Assembly: GCA_037446355.1 (NCBI GenBank)
Contig: JBBIIT010000010.1
Location: 1 to 64,000, forward strand
DNA length: 64,000 nt
Origin: Roseiarcus sp037446355
GTDB taxonomy: Bacteria; Pseudomonadota; Alphaproteobacteria; Rhizobiales; Beijerinckiaceae
Reading direction: 5' to 3'
Shown here: positions 45,882 to 54,303 of the stretch, piece after piece
Layout: each line of letters begins with the position of its first letter
Numbering within the stretch: the stretch's first letter is position 1
Made by a program: the position numbers and the translations under genes
The notes under the pieces: model-generated
What the model was told of the DNA's origin: nothing
The model's database searches: none
The model's input: the letters and a program-made list of their open reading frames with translations, nothing else

Positions 45882-46694
45882 ATGGTCGAGCATTCGGAGC
45901 GCCCGATGGCGATCGACTTGCCGAAGTCGCTGAAAGTCACCCAGCGAGGGCCGATCGCCCACTTGCGTCTCGCCCGATCGGAAAAACGCAATGCGCTCGA
46001 TGACGAAACCGTGCGCGGCCTCGAGACGTTTTTCCTGCAATTGCCGAAAGACATCAAAGCTGTCGTACTGACGGGCGAAGGCGCGCATTTTTCCGCTGGG
46101 CTCGATCTCTCGGAAATCGCGGAAGCGGGCGACCCTTACGAGGGCATTCTGCATTCGCGCATGTGGCACCGCGCGTTCGAAGCGATCGAATACGCGCGCG
46201 CGCCTGTCATCACCGCGCTGCACGGCGCTGTCGTCGGCGGCGGCCTCGAACTCGCGGCCTCCACTCATATTCGCGTCGCGGAGCGCTCGACCTACTACGG
46301 TTTACCCGAAGGCCAGCGCGGCATCTTCGTCGGCGGCGGCGGCTCGGTGCGCATTTCGCGCCTCGTCGGCGTTGCGCGCGTGCAAGACATGATGCTGACG
46401 GGGAGAACGATGAGCGCGGAGGAGGGGCTGCAATTCGGCTTCGCGCAATATCTGGTCGAGGACGGGCAGGGCCTCGTCAAGGCCATGGAATTGGCCGCCA
46501 AAGTCGCCGCCAATACCAGGACGACCAATTTTGCGGTGACGCACGCGCTGCCGCGCATCGCGCAAAGCGATCCCGAAAGCGGCCTGCTGACGGAATCGCT
46601 GATGGCGGCGATCGCCGAAACGGGGCCGGAAGCGCGCCAGCGCTTGAAGGATTTTCTGGAAAAGCGCGCCGCCAAAGTGCTGCGGCAAAGCTGA
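45882..46694 (+). CDS. Crotonase-family enoyl-CoA hydratase (hydroxycinnamoyl-CoA type inferred)
   Basis: A 270-residue crotonase. Oxyanion-hole segments are HFSAGLDLSEIAE (about 70) and ALHGAVVGGGLELAA (about 110). GAGGAG 7 bases upstream fixes the ATG at 45882. Next to a feruloyl-CoA-synthase-like gene it would hydrate the side chain of feruloyl- or coumaroyl-CoA, giving either the 3-hydroxy acyl-CoA (CouM-type) or, after retro-aldol cleavage, the aldehyde (Ech/FerB-type). No vanillin dehydrogenase gene is seen, which favours the hydratase-only reading. Confidence 0.85.
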   Translation: MVEHSERPMAIDLPKSLKVTQRGPIAHLRLARSEKRNALDDETVRGLETFFLQLPKDIKAVVLTGEGAHFSAGLDLSEIAEAGDPYEGILHSRMWHRAFEAIEYARAPVITALHGAVVGGGLELAASTHIRVAERSTYYGLPEGQRGIFVGGGGSVRISRLVGVARVQDMMLTGRTMSAEEGLQFGFAQYLVEDGQGLVKAMELAAKVAANTRTTNFAVTHALPRIAQSDPESGLLTESLMAAIAETGPEARQRLKDFLEKRAAKVLRQS

Positions 46695-46740
46695 AGTCGG
46701 GCAAGTGACAGCCGCATTAGACGGCGCCGAGGAGGAAGCC

Positions 46741-48582
46741 ATGAACCAAGACGGAAAGACGGCGCTGCGCTTCGGTCCTTCGGACGTGGTCCTCGAGCGC
46801 GCGCCCGATGGCGTGTTGAAATTGCGCGCGCGGCATTCGCTCGGCGCCTATCCGCGCTCGCTGACCGACAGCCTCGACCATTGGGCCGCCGCGACGCCGG
46901 AGCGCACTTTTCTTGCGCAACGCAGCGCCGCGGGCCCATGGCGAAAACTGAGCTACGCCGAGGTGCGGGCGAGCGCGCGCAGCATTGCCGAAGCCCTGCT
47001 CGCGCGCGAGCTTTCGCCCGAGCGGCCGGTGGCGATCCTTTCCGGCAATAGCATCGCGCACGCCCTTGTCGGCCTCGGCGCGATGTACGCAGGCGTTCCC
47101 TACGCGCCGATCTCGCCGCCCTATTCGCTGATCGCTAAGGATTTCGGGAAGCTAAACGCCATTCTCGCGCTGCTGACGCCGGGGCTGGTGTTCGTCGACG
47201 ACGGAAAGGCCTTCGCCGCCGCGATCGAAGGGGCGATTCCGCGCGAGGCGGAACTTGTCGTCGTCGAGAATCCGCCTTCGACGCGACCCGCGACGCTTTT
47301 GAGCGCCCTGCTCGCGACCCCGGCGAGCCGGAAAGTCGAAGCGGCGAATGCGCGCGTCACACCCGACACAATAGCCAAGATCCTATTCACCTCGGGCTCG
47401 ACCGGCGCCCCCAAGGGCGTCATCAACACGCAACACATGATGACGTCGAACCAGGCGATGGCCGCTTCGTCCTTTCCGAGCTTTGTCGCGCCGCCGCCAG
47501 TCCTGCTCGACTGGTTGCCGTGGAGCCACACATTCGGCGGCAATCACAATTTCAATCTCGCGCTGACCAACGGCGGGACGTTCTATATCGACGAAGGCAA
47601 GCCGGTTCCGCGCGCGATCGAGGAGACCGTGCGCAATCTTCGCGAGGTGTCGCCGACCGTCTATTTCAACGTGCCCAAGGGTTACGAAATGCTGCTGCCC
47701 TATCTCAAGGCGGACAAGGCGCTGCGTGAGACCATGCTCCGCAATCTCCAGTGTTTCTTCTACGCCGGCGCGGGCTTGCCGGGGCACGTCTGGGAGGAAT
47801 ACGATCGGTTGTCGATGGAAACCGTGGGCGCGCGCGTGCCGATGTTGACTTCGCTCGGTTCGACGGAGACCGGACCGAGCGCGCTCAATGTCACGGACAA
47901 AGCGCGAAGTCCCGGGGTGATCGGCCTTCCGAATGCAGGCGTCGAACTTAAACTCGTGCCCAACGCCGGCAAGCTCGAGGCGCGGCTGAAAAGCCCGAGC
48001 GTGACGCCCGGATATTGGCGCCAGCCGACGCAGACGAAGGCCGCGTTCGACGAGGAGGGTTATTACCTGCTCGGCGACGCCCTGCGCTTCGCCGACCCGA
48101 ACGATCCCGAAAAGGGCTTCTATTTCGACGGCCGCGTCGCCGAGGATTTCAAACTCGCGACCGGAACCTGGGTTAGCGTGGGGCCGTTGCGCGCGAAGTT
48201 TGTCGCCCATTTCGCGCCGTTCGCGCGCGACCTCGTTATCGCCGGGCAGGATCGAGACGATGCGACGGCGCTGGTCGTTCCCGATCTCGACGCCTGCCGC
48301 GAACTCGGCGGCTTCGGGCCAAAGGACGCTTCGCCGGAGTCCATTCTCGCCAACCCCGCGGTTCGCGCCAAATTCTCCGCGCTGCTCGCCTCCTTCAACA
48401 AGGCGGCCGGCGGTAGTTCGGGCCGTATCGCGCGCATGATCCCGCTCGTCGAAGCCCCCTCGCTCGATACCGGCGAGATGACCGATAAGGGCTCGATCAA
48501 TCAACGGGCGGTGTTGAAACGGCGCGACGATCTCGTCGCGGCGCTCTATGCCGAGCCGCCATCGTCGCTAGTGATTTCCTGA
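46741..48582 (+). CDS. Feruloyl-CoA-synthase-like acyl-CoA ligase
   Basis: A 613-residue AMP-forming ligase. Core motifs are ILFTSGSTGAPKGVINT (about 218), LLDWLPWSHTFGGNHN, LGSTETGPS and YYLLGDALRF. The opening FGPSDVVLERAPDGVLKLR and GAYPRSLTDSLDHWA are typical of the feruloyl-CoA synthase branch, which activates ferulate, p-coumarate or caffeate with CoA and ATP. GAGGAGGAAGCC before the ATG at 46741 sets the start; a longer frame begins at 46705. Follows the crotonase gene by 46 bases. Confidence 0.88.
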   Translation: MNQDGKTALRFGPSDVVLERAPDGVLKLRARHSLGAYPRSLTDSLDHWAAATPERTFLAQRSAAGPWRKLSYAEVRASARSIAEALLARELSPERPVAILSGNSIAHALVGLGAMYAGVPYAPISPPYSLIAKDFGKLNAILALLTPGLVFVDDGKAFAAAIEGAIPREAELVVVENPPSTRPATLLSALLATPASRKVEAANARVTPDTIAKILFTSGSTGAPKGVINTQHMMTSNQAMAASSFPSFVAPPPVLLDWLPWSHTFGGNHNFNLALTNGGTFYIDEGKPVPRAIEETVRNLREVSPTVYFNVPKGYEMLLPYLKADKALRETMLRNLQCFFYAGAGLPGHVWEEYDRLSMETVGARVPMLTSLGSTETGPSALNVTDKARSPGVIGLPNAGVELKLVPNAGKLEARLKSPSVTPGYWRQPTQTKAAFDEEGYYLLGDALRFADPNDPEKGFYFDGRVAEDFKLATGTWVSVGPLRAKFVAHFAPFARDLVIAGQDRDDATALVVPDLDACRELGGFGPKDASPESILANPAVRAKFSALLASFNKAAGGSSGRIARMIPLVEAPSLDTGEMTDKGSINQRAVLKRRDDLVAALYAEPPSSLVIS

Positions 48583-48607
48583 CTTTCCTCGCAAAGGACA
48601 ACAAGCT

Positions 48608-49480
48608 GTGAACGTCAACGATCTCGTCGCCATCGACATCCACACCCACGCCGAGGTTTCGTGCCGGCAGGGTCCCGACGAATATTGGGCGCCTTACGAC
48701 GCGGCGGCGAGCAAGTATTTCAAGGTCGGCAAGCGCCCGACGATCGCGGAGACGCTCGCTTACTACCGCGAGCGCAAGATCGGGCTCGTGATGTTCACGG
48801 TCGATTCGGAATTTCAGATCGGCAACCGGCGCATCGAGAATTCCGAGATCGCCGAGGCCGCACGCGATAACCCGGACATTCTGACCGCCTTCGCCAGCAT
48901 CGACCCCCACAAGGGAATCATGGGCGTGCGCGAGGCGCGAGATTTGATTGAGGGCGGCATCGTCAAGGGTTTCAAGTTCCATCCGACCTGCCAGGGCTTC
49001 TTCCCGAACGACCGGCTCGCCTACAAGCTTTACGAAGTCATCGCGGAGCATAAGCTGCCGGCAATCTTCCACACCGGGCATTCGGGCATCGGCACGGGAA
49101 TGCGCGGCGGCGGCGGGCTGCGCCTGAAATACTCGCAGCCCATTCACATCGACGACGTCGCGGTTGATTTTCCCGATATGACGATCATTTTGGCGCATCC
49201 GTCGTGGCCTTGGACCGACGAGGCGCTGTCAATCGCCATGCACAAGCCGAACGTCTATATCGATCTATCCGGCTGGATGCCGAAGTACTTCCCGCCTCAG
49301 GTTGTGCAATACGCCAACACGCAATTGCGCGAGAAGATGCTGTTCGGCTCCGATTTCCCGCTGATCTCGCCCGATCGCTGGATGGCCGATTTCGAAAAGG
49401 CGCCGTTCAAGCCGGAAGTGCGCGACCTCATCCTGAAGAAGAACGCGATGCGCGTGCTCGGGCTCGACAAAGCGGCCTGA
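48608..49480 (+). CDS. Amidohydrolase family 2 protein (CouO-like beta-ketoacyl-CoA hydrolase inferred)
   Basis: A 290-residue TIM-barrel metal hydrolase. Metal-site motifs are DIHTHAEVSC near residue 9, FHTGHSG near 150, ILAHPSW near 197 and GSDFP near 250. The start is GTG at 48608 with AAGGA upstream. The family holds decarboxylases and hydrolases of aromatic acids. In Rhodococcus jostii an amidohydrolase-type protein (CouO) cleaves 4-hydroxyphenyl-beta-ketoacyl-CoA to the benzoate and acetyl-CoA; position after the hydratase and ligase genes makes that assignment attractive here, but I could not align them. Confidence 0.8.
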   Translation: MNVNDLVAIDIHTHAEVSCRQGPDEYWAPYDAAASKYFKVGKRPTIAETLAYYRERKIGLVMFTVDSEFQIGNRRIENSEIAEAARDNPDILTAFASIDPHKGIMGVREARDLIEGGIVKGFKFHPTCQGFFPNDRLAYKLYEVIAEHKLPAIFHTGHSGIGTGMRGGGGLRLKYSQPIHIDDVAVDFPDMTIILAHPSWPWTDEALSIAMHKPNVYIDLSGWMPKYFPPQVVQYANTQLREKMLFGSDFPLISPDRWMADFEKAPFKPEVRDLILKKNAMRVLGLDKAA

Positions 49481-49499
49481 CGCGGCCAACGGGAGTTGC

Positions 49500-50378
49500 T
49501 CAGAACGCGAACAGCATGGGCGTGCGCGCCAGCGCGAGCGCCCCGCGAGTGACGCCGCCAAGCGCCCACTGGCTTTCGCGCATGTGGCCATAGCCGCCCA
49601 GAACGACGAGCTCGGCGCCGAAATGCTCGGCCTCGTCGGCCAGCAGCGCCGCGACCTCGCGCCCGCCGCTATGCGCGCGCTTCGTTTCCACGGTGACTCC
49701 GTGCCGGGCCAGAAACCGCGCGGCGCCGGACGAGGGGTCGCCGTCGTCGCCGAAATCGGAGTCCTCACGGTCGACCGAAACCAAACGGGCGAGCTGGACG
49801 TGTCGCAAGATCGGCAACGCCTCGCGCAGCGCCCTGGCGGCCTCGCGGCTGCCATTCCAGCCGACGAGAGCCCGGCGCGGTGCGGCGTGCTGTCGCCAAC
49901 CGGCCGGGACGACAAGCACGGCATGTCCGGAATCGAACAGGCAGGTTTCGAATTGGGCCCGCTCGATGTCAGACCCGCCGCCTTCGGACCAACCGATCAC
50001 GGTCAGATCGACCGTTCGCGCTCGCCGCGCGCAAATTCGTCCAACCTCTTCGTTGAAGGCGTCGACGCGCTTGAGCGAATTGGCCGCGACCAGGCGGGCG
50101 TAAGCGAAGCGCATTCTGCGTTCCGCCGCCTCGGCCTCCTCGTTCGCCTTACGTTGGGCGCGAATCCAATCTTCCGGCGCCGCGGCCGTCGAGGCGATAG
50201 GATAGAAGGGCACGAGCCCGAACATCAGACCCGAAAGATGCGCGCCGAACGCGGTGCAGAAGCTGTCAGCGTAGGCGAGCGCATTAAATCCGGCCGCAGA
50301 TTCGTCTTGCGGCAATAGCACCTCGCAAAACGCATCCGCCGCTGGGCGCTTCGGAACCGTGGGTTCGACCGCGCTCAT
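49500..50378 (-). CDS. Universal stress protein, two-domain
   Basis: A 292-residue protein with two UspA-like domains. The second is clear (RRALVGWNGSREAARALREA; ELVVLGGYGHMRESQWALGG, the usual G-G/S nucleotide loop), the first is degenerate. The ATG at 50378 has GGGGA before it. UspA genes next to cbb3 oxidase operons are common in FixK/FnrL regulons, and the FixK box at 50747 lies in the shared divergent spacer, though 370 bases away. Role is inferred as survival under low oxygen or energy stress. Confidence 0.87.
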   Translation of the reverse strand: MSAVEPTVPKRPAADAFCEVLLPQDESAAGFNALAYADSFCTAFGAHLSGLMFGLVPFYPIASTAAAPEDWIRAQRKANEEAEAAERRMRFAYARLVAANSLKRVDAFNEEVGRICARRARTVDLTVIGWSEGGGSDIERAQFETCLFDSGHAVLVVPAGWRQHAAPRRALVGWNGSREAARALREALPILRHVQLARLVSVDREDSDFGDDGDPSSGAARFLARHGVTVETKRAHSGGREVAALLADEAEHFGAELVVLGGYGHMRESQWALGGVTRGALALARTPMLFAF

Positions 50379-50746
50379 TTCGGTTTGTCCCCAGGTATAT
50401 TGGCCATTTCGCGCCGACGTGGCCAAGCCATCCCACGCGCCGCAAGCCTAGCGGCCGTCTCCTCGCGGCGGTTGAGATAAATCAATGGTGGCGAATCCCA
50501 AATGACCGCGCCGCGACACAGAGTCACACTTCCGTTGCGTCGATCGCGCGAGGCGAGCGCCGACAGGCCGCTTGCGCCGGGGAAAGCAGGCGTTTGCAAG
50601 AATTCGTTTTTGCCTAACGCTGACCGTGCTCGCCGCGACGACGTTATGGACGCGCCCGCGCGATGGGCTAAAAGCCAAGCAGCGTCGTTTTCCTTCTGTC
50701 GCATTCGGGGCGCCGAGCGAACGGATGAAGCGGAAACGCCGTTGTA
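50379..50746. other. Intergenic region without recognised gene
   Basis: This 368-base stretch separates the universal stress gene from the FixK box of ccoN. Short frames occur on both strands, but none has a ribosome site with family-like content. I see no hairpin followed by a T-run and no riboswitch-like structure. Confidence 0.6.
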
Positions 50747-50760
50747 TTGATATGAATCAA
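50747..50760. promoter_or_regulatory. Perfect FixK/FNR box upstream of ccoN
   Basis: TTGAT-ATGA-ATCAA is an exact match to the Crp/Fnr-family anaerobox TTGAT-N4-ATCAA. Its centre is 72 bases before the ccoN ATG. It predicts oxygen-limited activation of ccoNOQP by FixK, FnrL or a similar regulator, none of which is encoded in the window. No good -10 was found at the usual distance. Confidence 0.85.
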
Positions 50761-50824
50761 GGTCGGGGATTGTCGCTCGTTCAGGTTGCGGTCGACAATC
50801 CGTCATCTGCGCAGGGGGTTTCTT

Positions 50825-52474
50825 ATGCAGGCGGTTGCTGCAAATAAGTCGTTGCGAGCCGGCGAGGCCAGTTTGGCCGCCGTACTCGCGGTCACCGCGT
50901 TGGCGTGCCTCTATATCGCCGCCAAGACAATCGAGCCCGCCTACGCCTTCCATATGGGCCTGAGCGCCCTGGCGAGTGCGATTGGCGTGTTCGCGATCTT
51001 CCAGCGCTACCACAATCGGTCGGCCGAAATGGCGCCGCTGGAGATCGACGGCAAGCCGAATTACAATTTCGGGCCCGTCAAGTTCCTGTCCCTCGCCGCG
51101 CTGTTCTGGGGCGTGGCGGGCATGACGGTCGGCATCTACATCGCCTTCGAGCTTGCCTATCCCTGGCTCAATATCGGGCCGTGGTTCAACTTCGGCCGCC
51201 TGCGGCCCCTGCACACTTCGGCGGTCATTTTCGCCTTCGGCGGCAACGTGCTGCTCGCAACCTCGTTCTATGTCGTGCAGCGCACCAGCCGCGCGCGTCT
51301 GGCGGGCGACCTCGCGCCTTGGTTCGTCGCGCTCGGTTATAATTTCTTCATCGTCATCGCCGGCACGGGCTACCTGCTCGGCATCACCGAGAGCCGCGAA
51401 TACGCGGAACCCGAATGGTACGCCGATCTTTGGCTGACCATCGTCTGGGTGACTTATCTCCTGGTGTTCCTGGGCACGCTCTACCGCCGCAAGGAACCCC
51501 ATATCTATGTCGCCAACTGGTTCTATCTCGCCTTCATCCTGACGATCGCGATGCTGCACCTTGGCAACAACGCGGCGGTGCCGGTCTCGATACTCTCGTC
51601 GAAGTCGTACATCGTTTGGAGCGGTGTGCAGGACGCGATGTTCCAGTGGTGGTACGGTCACAACGCGGTCGGCTTCTTCCTGACCGCCGGCTTCCTCGCC
51701 ATCATGTATTATTTCGTGCCCAAGCGCGCGGAGCGGCCGGTCTATTCGTATCGGCTGTCGATCATCCACTTCTGGGCGCTGATCTTCCTCTATATCTGGG
51801 CCGGACCGCATCATCTGCACTATACGGCGTTGCCGGACTGGACGCAGACGCTCGGCATGACCTTCTCGCTCATGCTGTGGATGCCCTCGTGGGGCGGCAT
51901 GATCAACGGCCTGCTGACGCTCTCGGGCGCGTGGGACAAGTTGCGCACCGATCCGATCCTGCGCATGCTCGTCGTGTCCGTCGCCTTCTACGGCATGTCG
52001 ACTTTCGAAGGTCCGGTCATGTCGATCAAGACCGTAAACTCGCTCTCACACTACACTGACTGGACGGTCGGTCATGTGCATTCGGGCGCGCTCGGCTGGG
52101 TCGCCTACGTGTCCTTCGGCGCGCTCTACTGCCTGGTGCCCTGGCTGTGGAACAAGCGTGAGATTTACTCGCTGAAGCTCGTCAACTGGCACTTCTGGAT
52201 CTCGACCCTCGGCATCGTGCTGTACATTACCTCGATGTGGGTGTCCGGCATCCTCCAGGGACTGATGTGGAGGTCGTACACGCCGCAGGGCTATCTCGAA
52301 TATTCGTTCATCGAGACGGTCGCGGCGATGCATCCCTTCTATGTCATTCGCGGTCTCGGCGGCGTGCTGTTCCTCACCGGCTATCTCCTGATGGTCTACA
52401 ATGTTTGGATGACGATCGCCGCGGGCGAAGAGGCCGCGCCTTCCCTTCAGCCTTCCCTCCAGCCCGCCGAATGA
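50825..52474 (+). CDS. ccoN: cbb3-type cytochrome c oxidase subunit I
   Basis: A 549-residue CcoN, the catalytic subunit holding low-spin heme b and the b3/CuB centre in about 12 membrane helices. The heme and copper histidines lie in RPLHTSAVIFAF, WWYGHNAVGFFLT, YIWAGPHHLHYTALP and the late HVHSGALGWVAY segment. The ATG at 50825 is preceded by AGGGGG; the frame is open to 50786. It reduces O2 with high affinity and pumps protons. First gene of a complete ccoNOQP-GHIS cluster. Confidence 0.97.
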   Translation: MQAVAANKSLRAGEASLAAVLAVTALACLYIAAKTIEPAYAFHMGLSALASAIGVFAIFQRYHNRSAEMAPLEIDGKPNYNFGPVKFLSLAALFWGVAGMTVGIYIAFELAYPWLNIGPWFNFGRLRPLHTSAVIFAFGGNVLLATSFYVVQRTSRARLAGDLAPWFVALGYNFFIVIAGTGYLLGITESREYAEPEWYADLWLTIVWVTYLLVFLGTLYRRKEPHIYVANWFYLAFILTIAMLHLGNNAAVPVSILSSKSYIVWSGVQDAMFQWWYGHNAVGFFLTAGFLAIMYYFVPKRAERPVYSYRLSIIHFWALIFLYIWAGPHHLHYTALPDWTQTLGMTFSLMLWMPSWGGMINGLLTLSGAWDKLRTDPILRMLVVSVAFYGMSTFEGPVMSIKTVNSLSHYTDWTVGHVHSGALGWVAYVSFGALYCLVPWLWNKREIYSLKLVNWHFWISTLGIVLYITSMWVSGILQGLMWRSYTPQGYLEYSFIETVAAMHPFYVIRGLGGVLFLTGYLLMVYNVWMTIAAGEEAAPSLQPSLQPAE

Positions 52475-52484
52475 GGATAAAATA

Positions 52485-53252
52485 ATGAGCAGCGGGACAC
52501 CCACTCACCCTGTTGGCGCCGGCTTGTTCGCCAAGCACCACATCTTCGAAAAGAATCCGATCATCCTTGTGCTCGGCATTCTCGTCATGGTCGCCATCGG
52601 CGGGCTCGTGCAGATCGTGCCTCTGTTTTATCTTCAGGGGACGGTCGAGAAAGTCGAGGGCATGCGGCCCTACACGCCGCTCGAACTCGCCGGACGCAAC
52701 ATCTACGTGCGCGAGGGCTGCTATCTTTGCCACAGCCAAATGATCCGTTCGCTGCGCGATGAAGTGGAGCGCTACGGCCATTATTCGCTGGCGGCCGAGA
52801 GCATGTACGACCACCCCTTCCAATGGGGCTCCAAGCGTAACGGTCCCGATCTGGCGCGCGTCGGCTTGAAATACACCGACTCCTGGCAGGTCGCGCATCT
52901 GAAGGATCCGCGCTCGGTGGTGCCGCAGTCGATCATGCCGAACTACGCGTTCCTGGCCAACACGGAACTGGATACCCGAGAGATCGCGGATTTTCTCCGC
53001 ACCAACCGAATCGTCGGTGTTCCCTACACCGACGAGATGATCGCCAGCGTAGATAAGGATCTACAAGCGCAGATCAATCCCGATAGCCCGGATGCGGCGG
53101 CGTTCCAGAAGCGATATCCGAAGGCGCAGCTTCGCAAGTTCAACGCGGAGAGCAGCGCCCTGACGGAAGCCGATGCGCTGGTAGCCTATCTGCAAATGCT
53201 GGGCACGCTGGTCGATTACAAACTCTACGACGACAAAGCCAATTTGCGCTGA
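52485..53252 (+). CDS. ccoO: cbb3 oxidase subunit II (mono-heme cytochrome c)
   Basis: A 255-residue membrane-anchored cytochrome c. One N-terminal helix (about 27-50) is followed by the heme site CYLCH (about 80), and QSIMPNYAFL supplies the methionine ligand. It passes electrons to CcoN. GAGGATAA lies before the ATG, 10 bases after the ccoN stop. Confidence 0.97.
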   Translation: MSSGTPTHPVGAGLFAKHHIFEKNPIILVLGILVMVAIGGLVQIVPLFYLQGTVEKVEGMRPYTPLELAGRNIYVREGCYLCHSQMIRSLRDEVERYGHYSLAAESMYDHPFQWGSKRNGPDLARVGLKYTDSWQVAHLKDPRSVVPQSIMPNYAFLANTELDTREIADFLRTNRIVGVPYTDEMIASVDKDLQAQINPDSPDAAAFQKRYPKAQLRKFNAESSALTEADALVAYLQMLGTLVDYKLYDDKANLR

Positions 53253-53262
53253 GGGGGCGATC

Positions 53263-53418
53263 ATGGCTTCGACATACGAAATGCTGGCTTCCTTCGCGCA
53301 ATCGGCGGGAACGGTCTATTGCTTCGCCTTCTTCCTCGGGGTTCTGCTCTATGCCCTGTGGCCTTCGAACGGCGCGGCTTTCAATAAGGCGGCCCTGGCG
53401 CCGCTGCGCGAGGATTGA
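53263..53418 (+). CDS. ccoQ: cbb3 oxidase small subunit CcoQ
   Basis: A 51-residue protein, MASTYEMLASFAQSAGTVYC followed by one membrane helix (FAFFLGVLLYALWP) and a short charged tail. Position between ccoO and ccoP, size and single helix identify CcoQ (FixQ), which stabilises the CcoNO-CcoP assembly. GAGGGGG lies 5 bases upstream of the ATG, and the stop is 3 bases before ccoP. Confidence 0.92.
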   Translation: MASTYEMLASFAQSAGTVYCFAFFLGVLLYALWPSNGAAFNKAALAPLRED

Positions 53419-53421
53419 GTC

Positions 53422-54303
53422 ATGGCGACGACAGAACCAGTTCAAGTCGACAAGATCACCGGTCAAACCACGACAGGACATGAGTGGGATGGCATCCGTG
53501 AACTCAACACGCCGTTGCCGCGCTGGTGGCTGTGGACGTGGTACGCTTCGATCGTGTTCGCGATTGCGTATTGGATTGTCTATCCGGCCTGGCCGCTCGT
53601 TTCGACCTACACGGTCGGCTTGTTCGGCTCCACCAATCGCGGCCAGGTCGCCCAGGATCTGGCCGACATCAAAGCGGTTCGCGCGTCGATGGAGGCGGGT
53701 CTCGACAAGGCGAGCGTGAGCGAAATCGAAGGCGACAAAAAATTGTTGACGCTCGCCTTGGCGCACGGCAAGGCCGCTTTCGGGGAGGATTGCGCCCCAT
53801 GCCACGGTTCGGGTGGGCAGGGCTCCAAGGGCTACCGCAACCTGACCAACGACGACTGGCTTTGGGGCGGCACGCTCGCCGCGATTCAACAGACGATCAC
53901 CCACGGAATCCGCGCCGACTACGACAAGGACACGCGCACCAGCGCGATGCCCGCCTTCGGCAAGGACGGAATTCTCAAGCCCGAGGAGATCAAGCAGGTC
54001 GCCAACTACGTTCGCTCGGTCAGCAAGCTGCCGACCGAAGCGGGCGCGGATCTGGCGGCCGGCAAGAAAATCTTCGCCGACAATTGCGCGGCTTGCCACG
54101 GCGACGACGCCAAGGGCAATCTCGAGATGGGCGCCGCCAATTTGACTGACGGCGCGCAACTCTACGGCGGCGATATGAAGGATCTGGTGCAAACCATAAC
54201 TTACGCGCGCAACAGCACGATGCCGGCGTGGGGCGCGCGCCTCGATCCCGTCACCATCAAGGCGTTGACTGTGTACGTGCATAGCTTGGGCGGCGGTCAG
54301 TGA
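53422..54303 (+). CDS. ccoP: cbb3 oxidase subunit III (di-heme cytochrome c)
   Basis: A 293-residue CcoP. One membrane helix near residues 37-57 is followed by two cytochrome c domains with heme sites CAPCH (about 129) and CAACH (about 224) and their methionine-bearing segments SAMPAFG and STMPAWG. It receives electrons from soluble cytochrome c. Its stop overlaps the GTG start of ccoG. Confidence 0.97.
   Translation: MATTEPVQVDKITGQTTTGHEWDGIRELNTPLPRWWLWTWYASIVFAIAYWIVYPAWPLVSTYTVGLFGSTNRGQVAQDLADIKAVRASMEAGLDKASVSEIEGDKKLLTLALAHGKAAFGEDCAPCHGSGGQGSKGYRNLTNDDWLWGGTLAAIQQTITHGIRADYDKDTRTSAMPAFGKDGILKPEEIKQVANYVRSVSKLPTEAGADLAAGKKIFADNCAACHGDDAKGNLEMGAANLTDGAQLYGGDMKDLVQTITYARNSTMPAWGARLDPVTIKALTVYVHSLGGGQ

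Noticed and set aside
45882..49480. A classical FerB/Ech vanillin route for the cluster.
   Set aside because: No vanillin dehydrogenase gene is present and an amidohydrolase follows the ligase, which fits the deacetylation route better.
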